From: Limnothrix sp. CACIAM 69d
GTDB taxonomy: Bacteria; Cyanobacteriota; Cyanobacteriia; CACIAM-69d
Reading direction: 5' to 3'
Length of the DNA: 64,000 nucleotides
Assembly: GCA_001913845.2 (NCBI GenBank)
Contig: MKGP02000053.1
Location: forward strand, 62,001 to 126,000
In this document: piece by piece, positions 8,129 through 16,520 of the stretch
How positions within the stretch are numbered: the stretch's first letter is position 1
Layout: every line of letters starts with the position of its first letter
Notes under the pieces: generated by a model
Seen by the model: the letters and a program-made list of their open reading frames with translations, nothing else
What the model was told of the DNA's origin: nothing
Databases searched by the model: none
Made by a program: the position numbers and the translations under genes

Positions 8129-9217
8129 ATGACGCAACCCAAGCGCGCCCTCATCACCGGCATCACTGGCCAAGACGGCTCCTATTTGTCGGAACTACTG
8201 CTCCAAAAGGGCTATGAAGTTCACGGCATCATCCGCCGCACCTCCACCTTCAACACCGATCGGATCGACCACCTCTACGAAGATCCCCACAACGAAGGTG
8301 TGCGGCTGTTTCTGCACTACGGCGATCTGTGCGACGGTTCCACCCTCCGCCGGATCCTCGACAAAATTCAGCCCCACGAAGTCTATAACCTGGGGGCCCA
8401 GTCCCATGTGCGGGTGAGCTTTGACGAGCCGGAATATACCGTGGATGCCGTAGGGCTGGGCACCTTGCGGATTTTGGAGGCCTTGCGCGAAACCCAACAA
8501 CGCACCGGCCAAGAAATTCGCTACTACCAAGCTGGCTCTTCCGAAATGTTCGGCAAGGTGCTGGAGGTTCCCCAAAAGGAAACAACCCCGTTTTATCCCC
8601 GCAGTCCCTACGCCTGCGCCAAGGTCTATGCCCATTGGCAAACGGTGAACTACCGAGAGTCCTACGGGCTGTTTGCCTGTAACGGCATTTTGTTCAATCA
8701 CGAGTCGCCACGCCGGGGTGAAACCTTCGTGACCCGCAAGATTACGCGGGCCCTGTCGCGAATTTTGGCGGGAACCCAAAAGAAAATCTTTATGGGTAAT
8801 CTCGATTCCAAGCGCGATTGGGGCTATGCCAAGGACTACGTGCGGGCCATGTGGCTGATGTTGCAGCAGGAACAACCCGATGACTATGTGGTGGCCACCA
8901 ACGAAACCCACTCGATCCGTGAGTTTTTGGATGTGGCCTTTGGCTATGTGAATTTGGACTGGCAGCAGTTTGTGGAGTTTGACCCGCGCTACTTGCGGCC
9001 GGCTGAAGTGGATCTGTTGATTGGGGATGCGGGCCGGGCGAAGGAAAAGTTGGGTTGGGAGCCGTCGGTGACCTTCGAGGAATTGGTCAAGATCATGGTG
9101 GATGCGGATCTGCGGGCGATCGGGCTGGAGCCGCCCGGCGAAGGGGAAGCCCTGATGCATCGGGAAGCGGCCACCGTGCGCCAGGACTCACCGATTACGG
9201 TGGACTTGGGCGGCTGA
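8129..9217 (+). CDS. gmd: GDP-mannose 4,6-dehydratase
   Basis: A 362-residue extended short-chain dehydrogenase with the NADP-binding [19 protein letters not shown], the arginine region [16 protein letters not shown], the active-site GSSEMFG (Ser/Glu) and [10 protein letters not shown] (YxxxK), and [15 protein letters not shown], all typical of Gmd. It converts GDP-D-mannose to GDP-4-dehydro-6-deoxy-D-mannose, the first step to GDP-fucose, GDP-rhamnose or GDP-perosamine. No epimerase/reductase (fcl/rmd) is adjacent. It follows the glycosyltransferase and sugar transferase and would supply deoxysugars for the same polymer. Confidence 0.95.
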   Translation: MTQPKRALITGITGQDGSYLSELLLQKGYEVHGIIRRTSTFNTDRIDHLYEDPHNEGVRLFLHYGDLCDGSTLRRILDKIQPHEVYNLGAQSHVRVSFDEPEYTVDAVGLGTLRILEALRETQQRTGQEIRYYQAGSSEMFGKVLEVPQKETTPFYPRSPYACAKVYAHWQTVNYRESYGLFACNGILFNHESPRRGETFVTRKITRALSRILAGTQKKIFMGNLDSKRDWGYAKDYVRAMWLMLQQEQPDDYVVATNETHSIREFLDVAFGYVNLDWQQFVEFDPRYLRPAEVDLLIGDAGRAKEKLGWEPSVTFEELVKIMVDADLRAIGLEPPGEGEALMHREAATVRQDSPITVDLGG

Positions 9218-9287
9218 TGTGGGAAAGCCAGGGGGCTGCGGCCCAATCGCTCCAATCATCAGTCGTGGGGGGCAAGGGGCTGAAGGG

Positions 9288-9307
9288 CAAGGGGCTAAAG
9301 CCCCTTG
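9288..9307. terminator. Palindrome between convergent gmd and binding-protein genes
   Basis: CAAGGGGCTAAAGCCCCTTG, one of the dispersed palindromes, preceded by a half copy (GCAAGGGGCTGAAGG) at 9272-9286. It lies in the 146-base gap between two converging genes and can form a 9-bp GC-rich stem, so a bidirectional terminator role is plausible although there is no long T run. Confidence 0.5.
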
Positions 9308-9363
9308 TCTGCGTTGAGCGCTGGGGCAAGCAGAGTGGCAGTTTCGGCTGTTTAGCGATCCGC

Positions 9364-11145
9364 TCAAGCTTCCCGATCGAGCAGCAATTCATGGATATTC
9401 CAGAATGCGCCGCCGAGGGCATTCACCTTTAGCCCTTGGATCGTGTTCCGCACGGCCACCAGGGAATAGGGCGTGATCAAATGGATGAAGGGGAGATATT
9501 GCTGGGTTAACTGTTGGGTGCGGGCATAAAGGGCGCGGCGCTTGGCTTCATCTAGCTCCTGGGAGGCTTGGGCATAGAGGCGATCGATCTCTAATTCCCA
9601 AGGGGCAAATTCCTGGCCCACCAGTTGCTTGCCGGGATCTGGCGTTTGGTTAAAGGCATGGAGCCGGCCCGTGACCCGCCACACATTGGAACCACCGTGG
9701 GGTTCAACACCGCCGGTAAACCCCAGCAAATGGCATTCCCAATCCAGACTATCGGAGAGTTTGGAAACCAAGCTGCCAAAGGCGATCGGCTGGAGATCAA
9801 CCTTCATGCCCAGTTTGGCCAGGTCTTGGGCAATTTGTGCGCCCATGGCTTCGCGAATTTTGTTGCCCGCGTTGGTGATCAGGGTAAAGCGGACTCGGTT
9901 GCCGGCCGAGTCGAACAATTCCCCGTTGCGATTTTGGAAGCCGGCCTCGGTCAGCAGTTGGCGCGATCGCTCCGGGTTGAAACCATAGGTCAGCAGCCCC
10001 TGTTCCGGTGAGAGGTAATAGGGACTTTGGCTGGCGATCGGGGAATGTTGCAGTTGTCCTAGTCCTCGAAAGATGCTGTCGATCATGGTTTGGCGATCGA
10101 TCCCGTGGGCCACCGCCTGCCGAAATCGCAAATCATTAAACCAAGCAGACTTCACCGGATCAACGAGAGGCTTACCGTCCCGTTTGCCCTTGTTCAAGTT
10201 GAAGCAAATGAACGAGGTGGTTAAGGTGGGGCCGGCGTTGTAGATCGTGAAGTTGCCGCGTTTTTCCTCCCGCTTCAGCAGGGAAAAATAGTCGGCGGTG
10301 ACGCTGATCGAGTCCAAACCGCCCGATCGAAACTGCAAGAGGGAGGTGTCTTGGGACTCCACAATCTGCCAAACCCACTCTTCGATGTAGGGCTGGGGCG
10401 CATTGTTCGGCCCCTTGCGCCAATAGTAGGGATTGCGCTCGAAAACCAGCCGTTGACTGGTGACGTATTCCTTGAGCCGGTAGGGGCCATTACCCACAAT
10501 TTGGCTGGGCGGAGTGTCCACGCCCCAGGTGGTCAAAAATTGTGGCCGGCCATCGGTTCCCTTGGCTTTGAGCGTGGGCCGCAGGCGATGGGCGGGCAAA
10601 ATGCCCACGCCCAAACTCCGCAAAAAAGGGGCAAAGGGTTCCGGAACGCTGAATTCCACCTGGAGCGGGCCCAGCATTTTCACTTGGGGCAGCGCGTTGC
10701 TTTGGCCCACCCGCAACACGTCTCGAATGCCCGTAGGAATCGCTTCGTTAAAGAAGACTTCATTGAAGGTGAAGGACACATCATCGGCAGTGAGGGGCGC
10801 ACCATCCGACCAACGCAACCCCGATCGCAGGGTGACAACAATCCGCTGGCCGTTTTCGCTCATTTCCCAGCCTGCGGCCAGGGCCGGTTCCACTTTGCCG
10901 GTTTCTGGATCTTCTTCCACCAGGCCTTCGTAGGTGATGCCAAAGATGTTGGGTGATTCTTCGTTAATGGCGTAGTTGAAGGTTTTGGGTTCGCTGAGGA
11001 TGCTGGTGACCAGTTGCGATCGCCCGCCACCGCCCGTGCTGCCCGATCGCCCACAACCCCCGATCGCTGCGATCGACAGCCCTCCCAAGGCCCACAGCAA
11101 CCGCCGCCGAGTTAGCCCCACCGTCCAATCCGTTAACGTTGCCAT
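9364..11145 (-). CDS. ABC transporter substrate-binding lipoprotein (family 5, peptide type)
   Basis: The 593-residue protein starts with an Arg-rich signal (TRRRLLWALGGLSIAAIGGC) ending in a lipobox, so it is an exported lipoprotein; the adjacent arginines could allow Tat export. The mature part matches SBP_bac_5: EPKTFNYAINEES, LRSGLRWSDGAPLTADDVSFTFNEVFF, GNGPYRLKEYVTSQRLVFERNPYYW, FRQAVAHGIDRQTMIDSIFRGLG and a C-terminal helical region. Such proteins bind oligopeptides or similar solutes for ABC importers. No permease or ATPase gene is adjacent, so its transporter is encoded elsewhere. AAGGAA precedes the start. Confidence 0.9.
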   Translation of the reverse strand: MATLTDWTVGLTRRRLLWALGGLSIAAIGGCGRSGSTGGGGRSQLVTSILSEPKTFNYAINEESPNIFGITYEGLVEEDPETGKVEPALAAGWEMSENGQRIVVTLRSGLRWSDGAPLTADDVSFTFNEVFFNEAIPTGIRDVLRVGQSNALPQVKMLGPLQVEFSVPEPFAPFLRSLGVGILPAHRLRPTLKAKGTDGRPQFLTTWGVDTPPSQIVGNGPYRLKEYVTSQRLVFERNPYYWRKGPNNAPQPYIEEWVWQIVESQDTSLLQFRSGGLDSISVTADYFSLLKREEKRGNFTIYNAGPTLTTSFICFNLNKGKRDGKPLVDPVKSAWFNDLRFRQAVAHGIDRQTMIDSIFRGLGQLQHSPIASQSPYYLSPEQGLLTYGFNPERSRQLLTEAGFQNRNGELFDSAGNRVRFTLITNAGNKIREAMGAQIAQDLAKLGMKVDLQPIAFGSLVSKLSDSLDWECHLLGFTGGVEPHGGSNVWRVTGRLHAFNQTPDPGKQLVGQEFAPWELEIDRLYAQASQELDEAKRRALYARTQQLTQQYLPFIHLITPYSLVAVRNTIQGLKVNALGGAFWNIHELLLDREA

Positions 11146-11208
11146 GTTCCTTGTTGCTTTGTTCTGGATCCGAACCGCTGCCTAACCCTGATGCAATGGC
11201 TTCATGGC

Positions 11209-12291
11209 CTATGAAACGGCGGCCTCGGGCTTGGCAAAAATCATCCGACCGGCGGAAGTTTGCAGGGCGCTGGTGACCACCACCCGCAATTCACCGCCCA
11301 AATAAGAATTGCCATCTTCGACCACCACCATCGTGCCATCGCTGAGATAGCCCACTCCTTGGGCCGGTTCCTTGCCTTCCCGGACAATTTTTAGCTCAAT
11401 GCTGTCGCCGGGCAGGTAGGCGGGGCGCAGGGCATCGGCCAGGTCATTGACATTCAAGACCGGGACGTTTTGCACCGTGGCCACCTTATTCAGGTTGTAG
11501 TCCGTGGTCAGCAATGCACCGTTGATTTCTTGGGCCAGCCGCACCAGCTTGGCATCAACGGTGGTGATGTCTTCGTAGTCGGCGGAGTGGATCGTGAGCC
11601 GATCGGGATAGGCCTCGCGCATTTGCTGCAAAATATCTAGCCCTCGCCGCCCGCGCGATCGCTTTTGGTCACTGGCGGAATCGGCAATCCGCTGCAATTC
11701 CTGCAACACAAACTGGGGCACAATCAAGCGCCCTTCAATGAATTTGGTTTCCAGCAGGGCCGTCAGCCGCCCGTCAATGATGCAACTGGTGTCCACCACC
11801 TTGGCGGCGGCCGGAGCCAGGGTTCCTTCACTGACCAGGATGGATTCAACACTGTTGGGGTTGATTAACCGTAGGAACGATCGCCCGTGGGTGTCGGCCA
11901 ACGATACGCCCGTGACCGCAAACAGCACACTGCCCAACACCGCCACGAGGGGTTTGATGAAGGCCAGCTCCCAAGGAAACGGCAGCAGATACAAAGGAGC
12001 CAACATCAAGTTGGCCATCAACAGCCCCAACACCACCCCACCCGATCGGGTCAGCAGTCGATCGGGTGGCATTTGGCGCACCTGGTTTTCAATGCGTCGG
12101 TAGGTGGTTTGGCAAGCCAGTCCCAGCACCAAGCCAATTAGGGCTCCAAAACCACCCGTGGCGAAGCTGAGACCTTCGCGGTTGGTGACTTGGGCCAGGG
12201 TTTGGGCGGGCAAAAAGTCAATGCCGAAAAAGCCAATGCCCGCACCGGCGATCAGAAATGAAAGGATAATTACGGTGTCAATCATGGTCAT
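11209..12291 (-). CDS. PIN/TRAM domain membrane protein (YacL type)
   Basis: A 360-residue protein with about four N-terminal TM segments (residues 5-25, 43-60, 85-105 and 110-132), then a PIN nuclease-like domain starting VVDTSCIIDGRL, with conserved acidic residues and DAKLVRLAQEINGALLTTDYNLNKV, and a C-terminal TRAM-like beta domain (YLPGDSIELKIVREGKEPAQGVGYLSDGTMVVVEDG). This matches the YacL-type PIN/TRAM family common in cyanobacteria and Gram-positives; PIN domains usually cleave RNA, but the substrate is unknown. It is transcribed alone, in the same direction as the binding-protein gene. Confidence 0.9.
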   Translation of the reverse strand: MTMIDTVIILSFLIAGAGIGFFGIDFLPAQTLAQVTNREGLSFATGGFGALIGLVLGLACQTTYRRIENQVRQMPPDRLLTRSGGVVLGLLMANLMLAPLYLLPFPWELAFIKPLVAVLGSVLFAVTGVSLADTHGRSFLRLINPNSVESILVSEGTLAPAAAKVVDTSCIIDGRLTALLETKFIEGRLIVPQFVLQELQRIADSASDQKRSRGRRGLDILQQMREAYPDRLTIHSADYEDITTVDAKLVRLAQEINGALLTTDYNLNKVATVQNVPVLNVNDLADALRPAYLPGDSIELKIVREGKEPAQGVGYLSDGTMVVVEDGNSYLGGELRVVVTSALQTSAGRMIFAKPEAAVS

Positions 12292-12691
12292 CGATCGAGT
12301 GGACGATCGCCCGAGTCATCGCGACCATTGCTCAGAGCATTGCTTGCAGGCGGTGGATGCAGGAACGATCGCGGTGGCTAATTGCAGGCTCTTCGGTGGG
12401 TGGGGGCTGAGTCGAATTGGGATTGGTCGCGGTGGTTGCTTCCGATCGCTCGCCCGTGGGCGGCGATTCGGAACAATTGCGCCCAATTCTTGACAGAATT
12501 TGATGAGTATTATAGCCCCGTGGCTTGGTGGCTTTGGCTGAAACCCAGGGCGGTTAACCGATCGAGCCAGCGAATCTGGCCAGCGAATCTGGCCAGCAAA
12601 TCGAGCCGGCGAATCGAACGAGCTAATGCACATGATCGCGCCAGCCAATCCCCACAAGCCAATCAAGCCAACCCAAAACGCCGACAATCCC
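12292..12691. other. Intergenic region with degenerate 13-bp tandem repeats
   Basis: About 400 bases between divergent genes. Bases 12565-12614 hold four imperfect copies of a GCCAGCGAATCTG-like unit ahead of hemW. An upstream in-frame extension of hemW (from 12626) runs through this low-complexity stretch but looks non-coding. Confidence 0.45.
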
Positions 12692-13939
12692 ATGAGTCAT
12701 CCCGTCGCCCTGGCGCTGTCCCCGCCTCGGGCTGCCTATTTGCACATTCCCTTTTGTCGGCGGCGTTGCTTTTATTGCGATTTCCCCATTTCCGTGGTGG
12801 GGGAGTTTAAGACCTTTCGCGATCGCCCCGACCAATCACCGGAACTCGCCACGGGCCGCAATAGCACCCAAATCATTGAATACTTGGCAGCCTTGGAGCG
12901 GGAAATTACCCTCGGGGCCGATCGCGCCGCCGCCGACCAACCGCCCTTGGAAACCGTCTTTTTTGGGGGCGGTACGCCGTCCCTGCTGGCCCCCGAACAG
13001 GTCGATCGGCTCTTGCAACTGCTCGATCGCCGCTTTGGGTTGGCTTCCCAAGTGGAAATTTCCATGGAACTCGATCCGGGTACGTTCGATCGCGCCTGGT
13101 TGGCGGGCTTTTTGGCGGCTGGGGTCAACCGCATTAGCCTGGGGGTGCAAGCCTTTCAAGCGGAATTGTTGACCGCCTGTGGCCGATCGCATGGAGTCCA
13201 AGAGATTGAACAGGCCGTGGCCCTTTTGCAGTCAGCGGGGGTCAAAAATTGGAGCCTAGATCTGATCTCAGGATTACCCAATCAGTCGATCGACCAGTGG
13301 CAAGCGTCCCTCGATCGGGCGGTGGCCTGTGGCCCGGCGCACCTGTCGGTTTATGACCTGATCATTGAGCCGCAAACCGTGTTCGATCGGCGCTACCAAC
13401 CGGGCGATCGGCCCCTGCCCTCTGATGAACAAACGGCTCAAATGTATCGGATGGCTTCCCAAACCCTTCAGGCAGCGGGCTTCCAGCACTACGAAGTTTC
13501 CAACTATGCCCAGCCGGGTTTTCAGTGTCGCCACAACCGCACCTACTGGGAAAATCGCCCCTACTACGGTTTTGGGATGGGAGCCACCAGCTATGTGGCC
13601 GGGCAGCGCTTTGGCCGGCCCCGCACCCGAGCTGCCTACTACGATTGGCTGAACCATGGCGCAATTGAACCGCCGGCCCCGCCCCAATCCATGCCCGATC
13701 GATTGGCCGAAACCTTGATGTTGGGATTGCGGTTGGCGGAGGGCTTGGCCCTGGAACCCTTGCGCCGGGAATTTGGCCCGGTTTGGGTCGATCGGGTGTT
13801 GCAATGCCTTGATCGATTTGTGGCGGAGGGCTGGGTGGTGCGATCGGGCGATCGACTCGCTCTTGCAGAACCGGATGGTCTGCTATTTTCTAACAGCATT
13901 CTTGCGGAAATTTTCAGCATATTGGAACAAGAACCATAG
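12692..13939 (+). CDS. hemW: Radical SAM heme chaperone HemW (coproporphyrinogen III oxidase-like)
   Basis: A radical SAM protein with AYLHIPFCRRRCFYCDFPI (CxxxCxxC cluster motif), VFFGGGTPSLLAPEQ, NRISLGVQAFQAELL, NWSLDLISGLPNQS and HLSVYDLIIEP, plus the C-terminal HemN-like domain (HNRTYWENRPYYGFGMGATSYV). It resembles HemN, but the compact N-terminus is that of HemW, which binds heme and is thought to insert it into target proteins. ATG 12692 gives 415 residues, close to the family length; an upstream ATG at 12626 is possible. The downstream small membrane gene starts 9 bases after the stop. Confidence 0.87.
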   Translation: MSHPVALALSPPRAAYLHIPFCRRRCFYCDFPISVVGEFKTFRDRPDQSPELATGRNSTQIIEYLAALEREITLGADRAAADQPPLETVFFGGGTPSLLAPEQVDRLLQLLDRRFGLASQVEISMELDPGTFDRAWLAGFLAAGVNRISLGVQAFQAELLTACGRSHGVQEIEQAVALLQSAGVKNWSLDLISGLPNQSIDQWQASLDRAVACGPAHLSVYDLIIEPQTVFDRRYQPGDRPLPSDEQTAQMYRMASQTLQAAGFQHYEVSNYAQPGFQCRHNRTYWENRPYYGFGMGATSYVAGQRFGRPRTRAAYYDWLNHGAIEPPAPPQSMPDRLAETLMLGLRLAEGLALEPLRREFGPVWVDRVLQCLDRFVAEGWVVRSGDRLALAEPDGLLFSNSILAEIFSILEQEP

Positions 13940-13948
13940 AGCTGACCA

Positions 13949-14266
13949 ATGATCTTAATACTGCTTACTATGATCGGTCTGGTCATTCTTTCGATGCTAC
14001 TGAGGCGAGTTATTTCACCAAGATCTCCAGCCAAAAATCTATTGTCTAAAAAATCACAACTAATTCAGCAAATGCAAACTAGGGGCGAAGCAAGTGATAA
14101 TTTAAAACGAAAGCTAATCTCGATGTTGGAAGGTGATGAACAAGCCGCAGAAAAATTGGTTGCAAAGAAGCGTTTTGGAAAAGAGGGAAGATATTCTGAA
14201 AATTATTACTGGTGGTTGGCTATCCAAGAGTTAGAGCATCAAAAAAGTTCCCGACCTCCACAATAG
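13949..14266 (+). CDS. Small single-pass membrane protein, unknown function
   Basis: The 105-residue protein has an N-terminal hydrophobic helix (ILILLTMIGLVILSMLL) followed by a Lys/Arg/Gln-rich cytoplasmic-looking segment (KKSQLIQQMQTRGEASDNLKRKLISMLEGDEQAAEKLVAKKR) and YWWLAIQELEHQ. I do not recognise the family; the middle resembles an amphipathic, possibly coiled helix. The DNA is clearly more A+T-rich than hemW upstream and lacks HIP1, suggesting a different origin. It begins 9 bases after hemW and may be co-transcribed. Confidence 0.6.
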   Translation: MILILLTMIGLVILSMLLRRVISPRSPAKNLLSKKSQLIQQMQTRGEASDNLKRKLISMLEGDEQAAEKLVAKKRFGKEGRYSENYYWWLAIQELEHQKSSRPPQ

Positions 14267-14298
14267 GGCTGTCTAACTCAACGAAGTGAACTGATCCA

Positions 14299-14853
14299 AT
14301 GCCAATTTTCTTTAGCCCCGAGGAATATCTCAACCTAGAAGCCAATAGTCCCATACGCCATGAATATCGATCGGGCTTGGTATATGCCATGGCCGGTGGA
14401 AGTGATGTTCATGACTTAATCAGCCTCGCGCTGGTGAGCCTACTGCGATCGCGCCTGAAGGGGCAAGGCTGCTTCGTCCATTCAGGCAACGTGAAGGTGG
14501 GGCGAAATCATGATTTTTTCTACTACCCTGATGTTTTCGTTACTTGCGATCCACGCGATCGGGACAATCGATATATTAAGTGCCATCCCTCATTGATTGC
14601 TGAAGTGCTATCCCCTTCAACGGAGCGGTTCGATCAGGGGGCCAAATTTGAAGACTATCAGCAACTAGAAACCCTAAAAATCTATCTTTTAATTTCCCAA
14701 GATCAAATGCAAGTGGAAGTGCGCCAGAAAAATGCATTAGGTATCTGGGAAACGGAGCAATTTGGCCCGGGCGATCGATTCCAAATGGTTGGCTGGAATT
14801 GGGAAATTGCGGTGCTGGACTTATACGAAGATGTGCAATTTCTTGGAATCTGA
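14299..14853 (+). CDS. Uma2 family endonuclease (DUF820)
   Basis: A 184-residue protein with the Uma2 pattern: SPEEYLNLEANSPIRHEYRSGLVYAMAGGSDVHDLIS, then FFYYPDVFVTCD and SLIAEVLSPSTERFDQGAKFEDYQQLETLKIYLLISQD. The Asp of YPDV and the Glu and downstream Lys around AEVLSPST match a PD-(D/E)XK nuclease core. The family is greatly expanded in cyanobacteria, its biological role is unclear, and links to mobile DNA have been proposed. It stands about 30 bases after the small membrane gene. Confidence 0.9.
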   Translation: MPIFFSPEEYLNLEANSPIRHEYRSGLVYAMAGGSDVHDLISLALVSLLRSRLKGQGCFVHSGNVKVGRNHDFFYYPDVFVTCDPRDRDNRYIKCHPSLIAEVLSPSTERFDQGAKFEDYQQLETLKIYLLISQDQMQVEVRQKNALGIWETEQFGPGDRFQMVGWNWEIAVLDLYEDVQFLGI

Positions 14854-14943
14854 GGCCATTTTCGCCGTGATCGTCATTTCCGAACGCTTCCTGGCTCGTC
14901 GGACAGCGGCGAACCAGGAAAAGTCCGGTTGAGGGTGACCCGG

Positions 14944-16317
14944 CTAGGCGATTAGGTTTTTGAGGGATTGGTGAATTTCCTGAGTGACCGATTGGAGGGT
15001 GGCGCGGCGATTGGCTTTGTAGTCCGCTGCGCGATCGCTCACCCAAATCGGGTTCGCAACCCGTAACCAAACCGCCTGTTTGCCCAGTTGCGGGGGCTTG
15101 CTGGTGTCGTCTCCCTGAATCCAGGTGGTGACGCGCCACAGAATCATGAGGGTTTCGGCAAACCTTTCGGCGGTGGGCTTTTCTCGCACATAGCGGCCCG
15201 TGACGGCGGTGAACCGTTCCACCAGGCGCATGTGTTGCATTCGGAGAGTGGCTTCGGCGGCCACCCAGTTGGCCAAACCTCGCTCCACCGGGCAGCGCGA
15301 TCGCCCGTCATCGCAGTAGATTCGATCCCAACCGGCCTGTTCCAACCGACGGCAGCGCTCTTCAACCGTGCCGGTGTTGGTTACACCAAAATAGGCTTCC
15401 CCCACCCGCAAGGCGGTATCTAGGAGGTTTTTCAGCCGTTGGCCCATGCGCTCGTTGGGGTCGGGCAAGTCTACGATCGGGAGGGTTTGTTGATAGAAGG
15501 TTTGATAAAACTGCTCCACCAAGTCCAGGAGCCGATCGCCCAACAGATATAACCGCAGGTACCGACCCTCTTCGGGGCTGGTGGGGGCGGTGGTTTTTAG
15601 GGGGTTCGTGAGGCCAAGGCTGGTTTCGATCGTGTCGATCAGCCGATCGATCTCGGCCCAAGGGGGCGAAAGGTAGGTGTATTGAATTCCGATCGGGACA
15701 ATGGCCACCCGCTCCGATCGCCCGGCCGATCGCAAATCCTCCACTGTCCAAAAGGCCATTTGGGCCACGCCCGGTTCCAGGGGGCTAACCACTTCGCTGT
15801 GGCTGTTGGTTGCGCCTTCGGGGGCCGCCGCCAGCGGAAATCGCCCGTTCAGCAACAGCTCACGAGCCGTTTTTAGCCCGGGGCGATCGAGCTTGCCGCG
15901 CTGCATTGACGTGCCGCCCAAGTGGGAAAACATCCAGGTCACTGCTTCCCCCGCCCAAAGGGGAATGCCGCGATCATAAATAAAGTGCGTGTGCGGCCAA
16001 TCCGGCAGCCGAATGCCCCGATCTCGCGCCGCTTGGGGCACTGCCTCCCACAGCAAGTGGGACATCACGAACGGGTCATTGGTGCTGGGATGCCGAAAGG
16101 CCAAAATAAAGCGGAGTTTGCCCGCCTGGAAGTCGCGAAACAGTTCCGCCAACGTTTCAGCATTTTCCGTATGGAGTTTTGCGATGCCCTGTTGGCGAAT
16201 CAACCAAGGAAAGATCCAACGCGCCAACCGATGCACCCAAGGGGTGTAGTTGGGCGGAATGAATTCCAGAGTGGGCTGAATGCCGGAAGCGGATGCAGCG
16301 GGCATAGGGTTAATCAA
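14944..16317 (-). CDS. 1-acyl-sn-glycerol-3-phosphate acyltransferase-like (PlsC superfamily)
   Basis: A 457-residue protein with the acyltransferase HX4D motif in LAFRHPSTNDPF, a second block GGTSMQRGKLDRPGLKTARELLLNGRFPLAAAPEGATN (the EGxx glycerol-phosphate site), and a long C-terminal helical region. The PlsC superfamily transfers acyl chains to lysophospholipids at the membrane. It is longer than classical PlsC (about 240 residues), so the exact substrate is uncertain. It is transcribed alone, convergent with the Uma2 gene and divergent from the radical SAM gene. Confidence 0.8.
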   Translation of the reverse strand: MINPMPAASASGIQPTLEFIPPNYTPWVHRLARWIFPWLIRQQGIAKLHTENAETLAELFRDFQAGKLRFILAFRHPSTNDPFVMSHLLWEAVPQAARDRGIRLPDWPHTHFIYDRGIPLWAGEAVTWMFSHLGGTSMQRGKLDRPGLKTARELLLNGRFPLAAAPEGATNSHSEVVSPLEPGVAQMAFWTVEDLRSAGRSERVAIVPIGIQYTYLSPPWAEIDRLIDTIETSLGLTNPLKTTAPTSPEEGRYLRLYLLGDRLLDLVEQFYQTFYQQTLPIVDLPDPNERMGQRLKNLLDTALRVGEAYFGVTNTGTVEERCRRLEQAGWDRIYCDDGRSRCPVERGLANWVAAEATLRMQHMRLVERFTAVTGRYVREKPTAERFAETLMILWRVTTWIQGDDTSKPPQLGKQAVWLRVANPIWVSDRAADYKANRRATLQSVTQEIHQSLKNLIA

Positions 16318-16520
16318 CAGTTGGTAGAGTGGTTACGAGCAATCGACGGCCACCAAAGCCGCCCCAGCCTTGCCCAGTGGGGTTCAAGGCTTGGGAATCA
16401 ACAGCATAGGCCCGATCGCCCCAGCACAATCGCCATTGGGTGTCTGTATTTTGGCCGGTTGTGCCCAAGGAGAACGCGATTAGCGACCGCCTGGCCAGTT
16501 GTCTATTCAGGAGCGTGGGG

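Noticed and set aside
8195-9160. 321-codon minus-strand frame inside gmd
   Set aside because: The plus strand encodes a full GDP-mannose dehydratase with all motifs; the opposite frame has none.
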